Source: Candidatus Latescibacterota bacterium (GTDB taxonomy: Bacteria > Blakebacterota > Blakebacteria > Blakebacterales > Blakebacteraceae). From it: a stretch of DNA of 5,224 bases. The stretch spans positions 1-5,224 of the forward strand of contig JAGLTZ010000158.1 in NCBI GenBank assembly GCA_023135015.1, given 5' to 3'. The notes beneath the pieces are model-generated. The model made no database searches. It was not told the origin of the DNA and saw only the letters and a program-made list of their open reading frames with translations. This document shows positions 1 to 5,224 of this stretch, in pieces (position 1 is the first letter of the stretch; each line of letters starts with the position of its first letter). The position numbers were made by a program, and so were the translations under genes.

Positions 1-219
1 GTCGGCCCACCAAACCTCGGTGAGACGATCGTTCTGGGCGCGCCTTACAGTCTGGACCGTGTAAAGCAGGTAGCGGCCGTCGGGGGAAAGCTCGGTACTT
101 CCCACCCTTTTGACACTGTAGTAGTCATCGGCCTCGATCGGGCGCCTCTCCTGTTCCTGGCCCAGCACGGGTGCCGCCAGAAAACAAACCAGAATGAATC
201 CGGGAAGGAGTCGTCTCAT
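1..219 (-). CDS. Secreted S9-family (prolyl oligopeptidase-like) peptidase, N-terminal fragment
   Basis: The ATG is at 219-217 and the reading frame stays open to the window edge (73 codons), so the gene is 3'-truncated by the window. Residues 1-20 look like a signal peptide: two arginines, then a hydrophobic core (FILVCFLAAPVL) ending near LGQ. This predicts export to the periplasm or cell surface. After it comes DDYYSVKRVGSTELSPDGRYLLYTV (about residues 32-56), the usual opening of the N-terminal beta-propeller of dipeptidyl/acylaminoacyl peptidases of family S9: a DYY motif, then SPDG followed by a Y-x-V strand. The catalytic Ser-Asp-His alpha/beta-hydrolase domain would lie outside the window, so activity cannot be verified. 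The start is fixed by an AGGAGG site 8 nt upstream. A different TolB-like propeller protein is possible but less likely. Confidence 0.75.
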   Translation of the reverse strand, partial: MRRLLPGFILVCFLAAPVLGQEQERRPIEADDYYSVKRVGSTELSPDGRYLLYTVQTVRRAQNDRLTEVWWAD

Positions 220-227
220 GTCTTGAG

Positions 228-233
228 CCTCCT
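228..233 (-). promoter_or_regulatory. Shine-Dalgarno site of the S9 peptidase gene
   Basis: On the minus strand this reads AGGAGG, a full match to the anti-Shine-Dalgarno core, with 8 nt between it and the ATG at 219. It is the strongest ribosome binding site in the window and confirms the start of the peptidase gene. Confidence 0.8.
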
Positions 234-257
234 GCTGACAGAGGGATTATTGCTAAG

Positions 258-280
258 AACGGTGTACTAAGTACACCGTT
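258..280. promoter_or_regulatory. Perfect inverted repeat, probable operator for the peptidase gene
   Basis: The arms AACGGTGTAC (258-267) and GTACACCGTT (271-280) are exact reverse complements separated by 3 nt (TAA). The element lies 38 nt upstream of the peptidase start codon. On the minus strand it is immediately preceded by GATATATAAA (288-279), an AT-rich stretch that could be a -10 element, though no good -35 hexamer sits 16-18 nt further upstream. The dyad would cover the predicted transcription start, the usual place for a dimeric repressor. No T-run follows on either strand, which argues against a terminator. The inner GTGTAC-GTACAC half-sites recall sites of winged-helix regulators (PadR or BlaI types), but the regulator is not identified here. 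Confidence 0.55.
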
Positions 281-342
281 TATATATCACCAGTAACGCC
301 GCAGACCCAGCCACTTTACATGATGTCCTAGATATTGACCCT

Positions 343-849
343 CTAATGCTCCTCTTGCAGGTAGCGGCTGAAACCTTTCCAGCGGGCCTTGGGGAACTGG
401 GAGCAGAGCAGGCCCTCTTCCTTCCCCTCCTCGGCCCGAGGATCCAGATAGAGCCCACATCCGACTACACCATCAGGCCCCGACAGCGCGACATATCCCT
501 GATCCACCCCCTCCCTCGTACCGCGCAGTGCAGCTTCTGAAAGCAGTTGATCCAGTTCTTCCCGGGTCAATTCCACAAGAGATTTTGAAACGTGGGGACC
601 CAGCACCTGCAGGGCTACGGTTGTAGGTTTCCACCGCTCTCCGACCCTGCGAAGAAGGGGCAGGCCGGTCCGCTCTATCCTGAGGGCGCCGAGGGCCGCA
701 TCCAGGTCGGGTGCATCGCGCAGGCCCCACAGGACCGAACCCGTCGAGAAAATCATCCACTCCTCCATGACGCGGGCGGGGACGCCGAAGCGTTCAACCA
801 GAACCTCCTGGACAGCTCTCAATTCAGCTGAGCCGGCACAGGAGAGCAC
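343..849 (-). CDS. C-terminal PUA-like RNA-binding part of RsmF-like rRNA methyltransferase (separate frame)
   Basis: The frame has 168 codons from GTG (849-847) to TAG (345-343). It does not contain the methyltransferase motifs. It resembles the region that follows the catalytic domain in RsmF-like proteins: a helical linker with VERFGVP (about 18-24), a strand region with VLWGLRD (39-45), GLPLLRRVGERWKPT (62-76), and a final PUA-like fold with QGYVALSG (117-124), GCGLYLD (130-136) and LLCSQFPKARWKG (148-159). The last motifs match the RNA-binding PUA-like domain of RsmF (Pfam Methyltranf_PUA, recalled not searched). It overlaps the upstream catalytic frame by 26 nt and is shifted +1. The GTG may be a genuine restart, with a weak G-rich site 7 nt upstream, or only the first start codon of a frameshifted remainder. 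The frame is open upstream to a TGA at about 903-901. I am confident of the domain, less so that it is made as a separate protein. Confidence 0.7.
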   Translation of the reverse strand: MLSCAGSAELRAVQEVLVERFGVPARVMEEWMIFSTGSVLWGLRDAPDLDAALGALRIERTGLPLLRRVGERWKPTTVALQVLGPHVSKSLVELTREELDQLLSEAALRGTREGVDQGYVALSGPDGVVGCGLYLDPRAEEGKEEGLLCSQFPKARWKGFSRYLQEEH

Positions 850-1741
850 AGTAGAACCCCCAAGAATTTGTGTGATGGGGCCAGAAACGCCGGGTCCGGC
901 TCAGTTCCCGGGGAAAGGTCCTGCCTTCCCACATGTCGATGCCCGGACTGCCCGGCAGATCTTCCGGCAGCTCGACTACTTCCACCCCCACTTCTGATTC
1001 TTCGATCACCGTCGCCACCACCGCCTCATCCTCCTCCGGTGCATACGTACATGTTGAGTAGAGTACGGTCCCTCCGGGACGCACAACGCGAAGCGCCTTG
1101 CCCAGAATGCCCAGTTGGGTACGGCTCATGAACCCGCGCGCATCAGGGTCATCCTCCCGGTAGCGCCCTCCCTCGACCCGGAAGGTGCCCTCCCCCGTAC
1201 AGGGCGCATCCACCAACACGTGGTCGAATCGGAAACGCTCGGGGAAGTTCTGGCCACGGTAACTGCAGATGAGCACGTTAGGCACGCCCAGCCGCTCCAC
1301 ATTCGCCGCCAGGATGGATATGCGGTTGTAGTTAATGTCGTTTGCCACCAGAACCCCGTGCCCCATCATCTGGGCAGAGAGCTGACTGGTCTTTCCGCCC
1401 GGGGAAGCACACAGGTCGAGGACATTGGACCCGGGCTGCGGATCCAGGATGATGGGGGGAAGGGTCGAAGTGAATCCCTGCGGCTGGTACCAGCCCATGT
1501 GAAACGCCCAAGTGAGGCCGGGACCGGTAAGCCCTTCCACCCTGTAAAGATCGGGGCTTACCGGCATGCGGGTCCACTTCAGCCCCTGGTGGGAGAGCAT
1601 CTCCTCAAATCGCTCCCGGGTGACGGCGAACGGGTTCCAGCGCAGGTCTGTAGGAAGGGGCCTGTGGAGCGCTTCGGTAAAGGCACTCCAGTCGTCCACC
1701 AGGTCCCGCAGGCGTTCTATCTGCTGAGGAATCTCAGCCAC
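824..1741 (-). CDS. rsmF: RsmF-like 16S rRNA (cytosine-C5) methyltransferase, catalytic part (NOL1/NOP2/Sun family)
   Basis: This 305-codon frame starts at GTG (1741-1739), directly after an in-frame TAA, so no earlier start exists. It ends at TGA (826-824). Residues 1-75 match the RsmF N-terminal domain, including LRWNP. The SAM-binding motif is VLDLCASPGGKT (107-118), with ANDIN (133-137) as the acidic loop. Both catalytic cysteines of the m5C RNA methyltransferase family are present: DAPCTGEG (Cys181) and YSTCTYAPEE (Cys231). The strand WGFYCALL (294-301) closes the Rossmann-like fold just before the stop. The enzyme should transfer a methyl group from SAM to a cytosine in ribosomal RNA in the cytoplasm. 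Relatives usually continue in the same chain into a PUA-like domain for about 450-480 residues in total. Here that part lies in the +1 frame at 343-849. It follows the BNR gene by 61 nt without a clear ribosome binding site. RsmB or another Sun-family member is the alternative, but the C-terminal motifs favour RsmF. Confidence 0.88.
   Translation of the reverse strand: MAEIPQQIERLRDLVDDWSAFTEALHRPLPTDLRWNPFAVTRERFEEMLSHQGLKWTRMPVSPDLYRVEGLTGPGLTWAFHMGWYQPQGFTSTLPPIILDPQPGSNVLDLCASPGGKTSQLSAQMMGHGVLVANDINYNRISILAANVERLGVPNVLICSYRGQNFPERFRFDHVLVDAPCTGEGTFRVEGGRYREDDPDARGFMSRTQLGILGKALRVVRPGGTVLYSTCTYAPEEDEAVVATVIEESEVGVEVVELPEDLPGSPGIDMWEGRTFPRELSRTRRFWPHHTNSWGFYCALLCRLS
857..861 (-). promoter_or_regulatory. 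Possible weak ribosome binding site before the GTG of the C-terminal RsmF frame
   Basis: A GGGGG run sits 7 nt upstream of the GTG at 849, inside the end of the catalytic frame. It could pair imperfectly with the anti-Shine-Dalgarno sequence and let terminating ribosomes reinitiate. It codes for conserved Trp-Gly in the upstream frame, so it may have no regulatory role. Confidence 0.25.
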
Positions 1742-1802
1742 TTAATCCGTTAACCCGTATCCACCACAGAACAGCTCCCTCACCAAATCTCCCTTACACT
1801 CT

Positions 1803-4800
1803 CTATTGTGGCGGTATCTCCAGCTTCGCCGGAACCGCGGCCCAGGTAAGGCCCACGGCTTCAACCTTTTCTCTGAAGGCAGGGAGCGAAGTGCCCACCA
1901 GCTGGTTGTATTTCCCGGCGGCTTCAGACATCGACTCGTGGGCCCGCCTCATCAAGGTCCGACCGTCCGGTGTAGGTGCATCCCAGGTGCTGCCCAATGA
2001 GCCCATGGCGGCATAGATCGCGCGACTCACGGATTCCGACCGGTAATACCCCTGCACAGAGTCGTCGCCCACTAATGTGACCCGGAGCGCCTTTATCTCA
2101 TCTTTTAGTCTCTTCGCCGCCTCTCTCAGCTCCTCTTCCATCTCCTCTACGATTCCCATTGTGGCTTTCTCATCGTCAGAGAGCTCATCCAGCCGCTTTA
2201 ACACCGCATCTACATCATTCTCGATCATCCCAAACATGTTAATGGCCTCGTTCACCTCGGCCGACAATGCCTCCATCCGGAGCAACGCTTCCTCCTTCTG
2301 CCGCATCTCCGCCATCGGGATTTCTTTACGAGGATCTGCGTGAACCTGAACGGTACCCTGCGATGATTCATCTCCAAGCGTAACGGTCACTGTATAGGTC
2401 CCGGGCAGCACTTCCGGCCCAAGGGGTGGGCCACCGAAAGGACCTGATTCGATTTCTCCCTGCGCTTCCCGCTGAAGTTCCCAGACGGTACGGTTGAGAC
2501 CTTTCTTCACGGCAGTTTCTATCTCCCTCATCACCACACCTGATGAATCGCTGATTTCAATGGTGGCATTTTCAACGTCCTCGGGGGGGTTGGCCCAGAA
2601 GCTTATGAGCGCACCGTATTGGCGGTTCTTCCCTGTGAACATCGCATGGCCTGGGAAATGATAGCCGTCCACCTGCTTTACCGTGTGTTGGTAGGCATCG
2701 AGTATCCCAAAGAGGTGTACCGTACTATTTATAATCTCACTGTTCAGTTCCCTCAGCGGGCGGATGTCATCCAATATGTAGGCCGAACGACCGTGGGTAC
2801 CTATCACCAGATCACCATCCCTCGGTTGCACCGCCAGACCCCGTACAGGCACTGTTGGAAACCCGTGAGTCCACTTGAACCAGCTCTCGCCCCCATCCAG
2901 GCTGACGAATAGCCCGAACTCCGTGCCGAGGAAGAGCAGGTCCTCGCTTACCGTATCCTGCACGATCGTGTGCACGAATCCCTCGATATCGCCGGTAGCC
3001 AGCGACTTCCAGCTCCGGCCGTAGTTGGTGGTCTTGAAGACGTAGGTGTTCCAATCGGAGCGGCGGTGGTTATCGAAGACGATGAAGGCTGTCACCGCAT
3101 CGAAGCGGGAGGGCTCGATATGCGGCACCCATGTGGCCTCCGGTACTCCCCTGATGTTCCCGACAACGTTCGTCCAGCTGGCGCCCCCGTCCCGGGTGAG
3201 CTGGACGTTGCCGTCGTCGGTGCCTACCCAGATTACCCCCTTCTCCACCTGGCTGGGGGCTACAGAGATAATCGTAGTGTGATTCTCCGCGCCCGTTACA
3301 TCGTATGTCAGCCCTCCACTCTCACCATACTTCTGCTTCTCTGGATAGTCTGTGGTAAGGTCGGGGCTGATCTCGGTCCAGCTCTCCCCCCGGTCGGTGC
3401 TCTTGTGGAGGTACTGGCTTCCGAAGTAGATTGTCGCCGGCTCGAACGGGTCCACGGCGAACCCGGCATTCCAGTGGAACCGCAGCGGGTCGTCATCCGG
3501 ACCGGCAGGACGGATATCCTTCCTCTCTCCCGTCTTGATGTCCCACCGGATAAGGTAGCCCTGCTGGCTCATTGCATATCCGATTGTTGCATCGACCGGA
3601 TCGGGTACTGTGGAAAAACCGTCCCCGAAACCCACCTCGATCCAGTGGTAATTCCTGATTCCGCCATTCTCCCATACCCGGCTGGGCCCCCGCCAGGAAC
3701 CGTTGTCCTGCATTCCTCCGTACACGTTGTACGGGATTTCATTATCCACATTGATGTGGTAGTACTGGGCCAGCGGGAGGTTATCAACAAATCGCCAGTT
3801 CTCGCCCCGGTCGTAGGTTATGGCCACTCCGCCATCGTTACCCTCGATGATATGACGGCCGTCGTTGGGATTGATCCAGATGGCGTGGTGGTCGGGGTGT
3901 ACTATGGCATAGGGCAGAAGTGTGCCGAATGTCTTGCCCCCGTCCTCGCTGTACGTCACCAGAGAATGGAGAAGGTAGATCCGGTTATGGTTCTCCGGGT
4001 CCACACAGACCTCTGAATAGTAGAAGGGCCGGTTGTGAATGCCCGGTTCGTCATTCACACTCTGCCAGCTCCGTCCGCCGTCATCAGATCGCACCAGCAG
4101 GCTCCGCGCAGCCTCCACAAGAGCATAGACAACATCGGGATTCGAGGGTGCGATTGCGATCCCGATCCGGCCCAGTTCCTCCGCGGGGAAGCCTTCATCG
4201 GCACCGTACTTCTTCCAGGTCACTCCCCCGTCATGAGTGACATACAAGCCGCTGCCGGGTCCGCCGGACTTGAAGAACCACGGCCAGCGCCGGTGCTCCC
4301 ACATGGCGACGAAGATCTTGTTCGGATTGCGGGGATCCACAACCATATCGGCCCCACCGGTCCTCTCGTCAACATAGAGGATCTTTTCCCAGGTCTTGCC
4401 GCCATCTGTGGTCTTGAAGACTCCTCTTTCGGGGTTCTCCCCCCAGAGCGCACCCAATGCGGATACGTAAGCTATCTCCGGATCGGTGGGATGAAGCACG
4501 ATACGGGAGATGTGTTCGGTATTTTCCAGCCCCAGGTGCATCCACGTTGCCCCACCGTCGAGGGAGCGGTAGACACCGTTTCCAACGCCACAGCTGTTGC
4601 GGACGTTGTCCTCGCCAGTGCCTACCCAGACTATTTCGGGATAGGTCTGGTTGATCTTGACTGCACCGAAACTGGAAACCGGCATGTCGTCGAAGATCGG
4701 CTTCCACGTATTTGCGCCATCCACCGACTTCCATAGCCCTCCTGTCGCCGTTCCCACATAGATAATGGTTGGGTCGGAGGCTACGGCATCAATGGCCCCG

Positions 4801-4949
4801 ACGCGGCCGCTCATCCCGGCCGGGCCGATGCTGCGGGCCTCCATACTTGAGAATAACTCAGGGTTGACCTGTGCGCCCGCGGGTGAGGAAACAACTGCGA
4901 TATGAAGAGAAATGAGGGCGGCACCGAGGATTCTGATTGTCTGAGACAT
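1803..4949 (-). CDS. Large secreted Asp-box/BNR (VPS10/sortilin-like) beta-propeller protein
   Basis: The product has 1048 residues and ends at TAG (1805-1803). I chose the ATG at 4949 because GGAG lies 9 nt upstream and residues 1-27 then form a normal signal peptide (hydrophobic ILGAALISLHIAVV, cleavage near AGA-Q). A TTG/ATG 13 codons upstream gives an unlikely long leader. Eleven Asp-box motifs of S/T-x-D-x-G-x-T/S-W type occur, ending near residues 82, 136, 187, 245, 295, 341, 385, 524, 592, 647 and 690. This fits two tandem beta-propellers spanning about 35-730 and closing with GTHGRSAYILDD (717-728). The block HPDHHAIWINPNDG...NDGG (351-374) and YGGMQDNGSW (410-419) is typical of this bacterial family. 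Residues about 775-875 look like a FlgD/Ig-like strand domain (PGTYTVTVTL). Residues about 881-955 are charged and helical, probably coiled-coil. Annotation pipelines often call such proteins glycosyl hydrolases, but I see no proof of catalysis; binding or scaffolding outside the membrane is equally likely. No C-terminal sorting domain is apparent. Confidence 0.85.
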   Translation of the reverse strand: MSQTIRILGAALISLHIAVVSSPAGAQVNPELFSSMEARSIGPAGMSGRVGAIDAVASDPTIIYVGTATGGLWKSVDGANTWKPIFDDMPVSSFGAVKINQTYPEIVWVGTGEDNVRNSCGVGNGVYRSLDGGATWMHLGLENTEHISRIVLHPTDPEIAYVSALGALWGENPERGVFKTTDGGKTWEKILYVDERTGGADMVVDPRNPNKIFVAMWEHRRWPWFFKSGGPGSGLYVTHDGGVTWKKYGADEGFPAEELGRIGIAIAPSNPDVVYALVEAARSLLVRSDDGGRSWQSVNDEPGIHNRPFYYSEVCVDPENHNRIYLLHSLVTYSEDGGKTFGTLLPYAIVHPDHHAIWINPNDGRHIIEGNDGGVAITYDRGENWRFVDNLPLAQYYHINVDNEIPYNVYGGMQDNGSWRGPSRVWENGGIRNYHWIEVGFGDGFSTVPDPVDATIGYAMSQQGYLIRWDIKTGERKDIRPAGPDDDPLRFHWNAGFAVDPFEPATIYFGSQYLHKSTDRGESWTEISPDLTTDYPEKQKYGESGGLTYDVTGAENHTTIISVAPSQVEKGVIWVGTDDGNVQLTRDGGASWTNVVGNIRGVPEATWVPHIEPSRFDAVTAFIVFDNHRRSDWNTYVFKTTNYGRSWKSLATGDIEGFVHTIVQDTVSEDLLFLGTEFGLFVSLDGGESWFKWTHGFPTVPVRGLAVQPRDGDLVIGTHGRSAYILDDIRPLRELNSEIINSTVHLFGILDAYQHTVKQVDGYHFPGHAMFTGKNRQYGALISFWANPPEDVENATIEISDSSGVVMREIETAVKKGLNRTVWELQREAQGEIESGPFGGPPLGPEVLPGTYTVTVTLGDESSQGTVQVHADPRKEIPMAEMRQKEEALLRMEALSAEVNEAINMFGMIENDVDAVLKRLDELSDDEKATMGIVEEMEEELREAAKRLKDEIKALRVTLVGDDSVQGYYRSESVSRAIYAAMGSLGSTWDAPTPDGRTLMRRAHESMSEAAGKYNQLVGTSLPAFREKVEAVGLTWAAVPAKLEIPPQ

Positions 4950-4958
4950 AACCGAGAT

Positions 4959-4962
4959 CTCC
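4959..4962 (-). promoter_or_regulatory. Ribosome binding site deciding the BNR protein start
   Basis: The minus strand reads CGGAGA here, with the GGAG core 9 nt from the ATG at 4949. The in-frame upstream candidates (TTG at 4988, ATG at 4985) have only an AGGA about 14 nt away, which is too far. This site, with the signal peptide, decides the start. Confidence 0.6.
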
Positions 4963-5012
4963 GTCTGAGGGGAGGATGGGGACATCAATTACAGAACGTA
5001 TCCTATCAACCA

Positions 5013-5083
5013 GGTCAGATTCAAGATGTCATATGATTGCCTTATCCGCCCGCCTTTACCATCATTGAACGGTCAGAATCAAG
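5013..5083. repeat. Imperfect 13-nt direct repeat in the divergent intergenic region
   Basis: GGTCAGATTCAAG (5013-5025) and GGTCAGAATCAAG (5071-5083) match at 12 of 13 bases and are 58 nt apart, start to start. Both lie in the non-coding region between the divergent BNR and ftcD genes, one nearer each gene. The arrangement would suit a regulator that binds both copies, but with two copies chance or an old duplication cannot be excluded. Confidence 0.4.
5037..5065 (+). promoter_or_regulatory. Weak sigma70-like promoter candidate for ftcD
   Basis: TTGCCT (5037-5042) and CATCAT (5060-5065) are separated by 17 nt, each matching the sigma70 consensus at 4 of 6 bases. Transcription would start near 5072, giving a leader of about 35 nt before the ftcD ATG. 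The second copy of the direct repeat (5071-5083) would lie at this start point. This is a pattern match only. Confidence 0.3.
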
Positions 5084-5092
5084 TGGGCCTCT

Positions 5093-5097
5093 GAGGA
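5093..5097 (+). promoter_or_regulatory. Ribosome binding site of ftcD
   Basis: GAGGA lies 9 nt upstream of the ATG at 5107, a normal spacing, and supports that start. Confidence 0.65.
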
Positions 5098-5106
5098 AAT
5101 TGAACC

Positions 5107-5224
5107 ATGGAACGAATTATCGAGTGTGTTCCCAACTTTTCCGAGGGTCGGGACACCGCGGTTATTAAAGATATCACCGACACCATCGAAGGTGTTTCGG
5201 GCATCCGCATGCTCGATGTCGACC
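5107..5224 (+). CDS. ftcD: Glutamate formimidoyltransferase, N-terminal fragment
   Basis: The ATG at 5107 opens a frame that runs off the window after 39 codons. The product begins MERIIECVPNFSEGRD, followed by about 15 residues of helix and then GIRMLDVD. The ECVPNFSEGRD signature at the extreme N-terminus is characteristic of glutamate formimidoyltransferase (EC 2.1.2.5), the cytoplasmic enzyme that moves the formimino group of N-formimidoyl-glutamate to tetrahydrofolate in histidine degradation. The start agrees with the family's usual first residue and has a ribosome binding site. Whether the gene is the formyltransferase domain alone or fused to a formiminotransferase-cyclodeaminase domain cannot be seen. 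It is divergent from the BNR gene, and no hut genes are visible in the window. Confidence 0.88.
   Translation, partial: MERIIECVPNFSEGRDTAVIKDITDTIEGVSGIRMLDVD

Noticed and set aside
258..280. Rho-independent terminator for the methyltransferase transcript
   Set aside because: The stem is perfect but no T-tract follows on the minus strand (GTTCTTAGCAATAA), and the hairpin is only moderately GC-rich.
824..861. Programmed +1 frameshift like that of prfB at the methyltransferase stop
   Set aside because: The stop is TGA in AGC-TGA-A, but there is no slippery codon such as CTT before it, and the G-run is about 30 nt away instead of the close spacing needed. The sequence does not support a known programmed site.
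1115..1753. Plus-strand open frame (212 codons) opposite the methyltransferase
   Set aside because: It is antisense to conserved catalytic motifs of the methyltransferase, has no recognisable features and is best read as a shadow frame.
1742..1802. Promoter or terminator between the BNR gene and the methyltransferase
   Set aside because: I see no stem followed by a T-run and no convincing -35/-10 pair in these 61 nt, so co-transcription is the simpler reading.
2970..4016. Long plus-strand open frame (348 codons) opposite the BNR gene
   Set aside because: It lies wholly antisense to a well-supported coding region with recognisable repeats. Its translation shows no domain, and it fits a frame kept open by the GC-rich codon pattern of the real gene.
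4035..4736. Plus-strand open frame (233 codons) opposite the N-terminal half of the BNR gene
   Set aside because: It mirrors the Asp-box coding repeats on the other strand and shows no independent motif or credible ribosome binding site.
4998..5027. Sigma70 promoter for the BNR gene (TTGAAT with GATACG or TAGGAT on the minus strand)
   Set aside because: The spacing is wrong (13 nt) for the better -10, and the correctly spaced -10 matches at only 3 of 6 bases. A promoter must exist nearby but I cannot place it.

Overview
The window is a compact stretch of bacterial chromosome of moderately high GC. It holds three minus-strand transcription units' worth of genes and, at the right edge, the start of one plus-strand gene. 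The protein set (a secreted S9-type peptidase, a very large secreted Asp-box/BNR beta-propeller protein, an RsmF-like rRNA methyltransferase and glutamate formimidoyltransferase) fits an environmental heterotrophic Gram-negative lineage such as Gemmatimonadota or a neighbouring phylum. That placement is inference from protein style only; no marker gene settles it. There are no signs of phage, transposons, CRISPR, tRNA or rRNA.

Layout, left to right. Positions 1-219 (minus) are the first 73 codons of an exported S9-family peptidase, preceded by a strong Shine-Dalgarno site and by a perfect 10-bp inverted repeat (258-280) that looks like a repressor operator. Positions 343-1741 (minus) encode an RsmF-like NOL1/NOP2/Sun m5C rRNA methyltransferase, read in two frames: a catalytic part (824-1741) and a C-terminal PUA-like RNA-binding part (343-849) that overlap by 26 nt. 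Most relatives carry both parts in one chain, so this is a frameshifted gene, a sequence error, or a true split. Positions 1803-4949 (minus) encode a 1048-residue secreted protein with eleven Asp-box motifs in what is probably a double beta-propeller, then a FlgD/Ig-like strand domain and a charged helical tail. Positions 4950-5106 form a divergent intergenic region with a 13-nt imperfect direct repeat. From 5107 (plus) the N-terminus of glutamate formimidoyltransferase (FtcD), a histidine-degradation enzyme, runs off the window.

The BNR gene and the methyltransferase lie 61 nt apart on the same strand with no terminator visible, so they may be co-transcribed. The peptidase probably has its own regulated promoter. 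The genes do not form an obvious pathway. The two exported proteins fit a protein- and polymer-degrading lifestyle, and FtcD fits amino-acid catabolism, but no functional link between them can be shown from this sequence. I see no convincing new multi-gene system here. The points most worth a second look are the split methyltransferase, the palindromic operator and the intergenic direct repeat.
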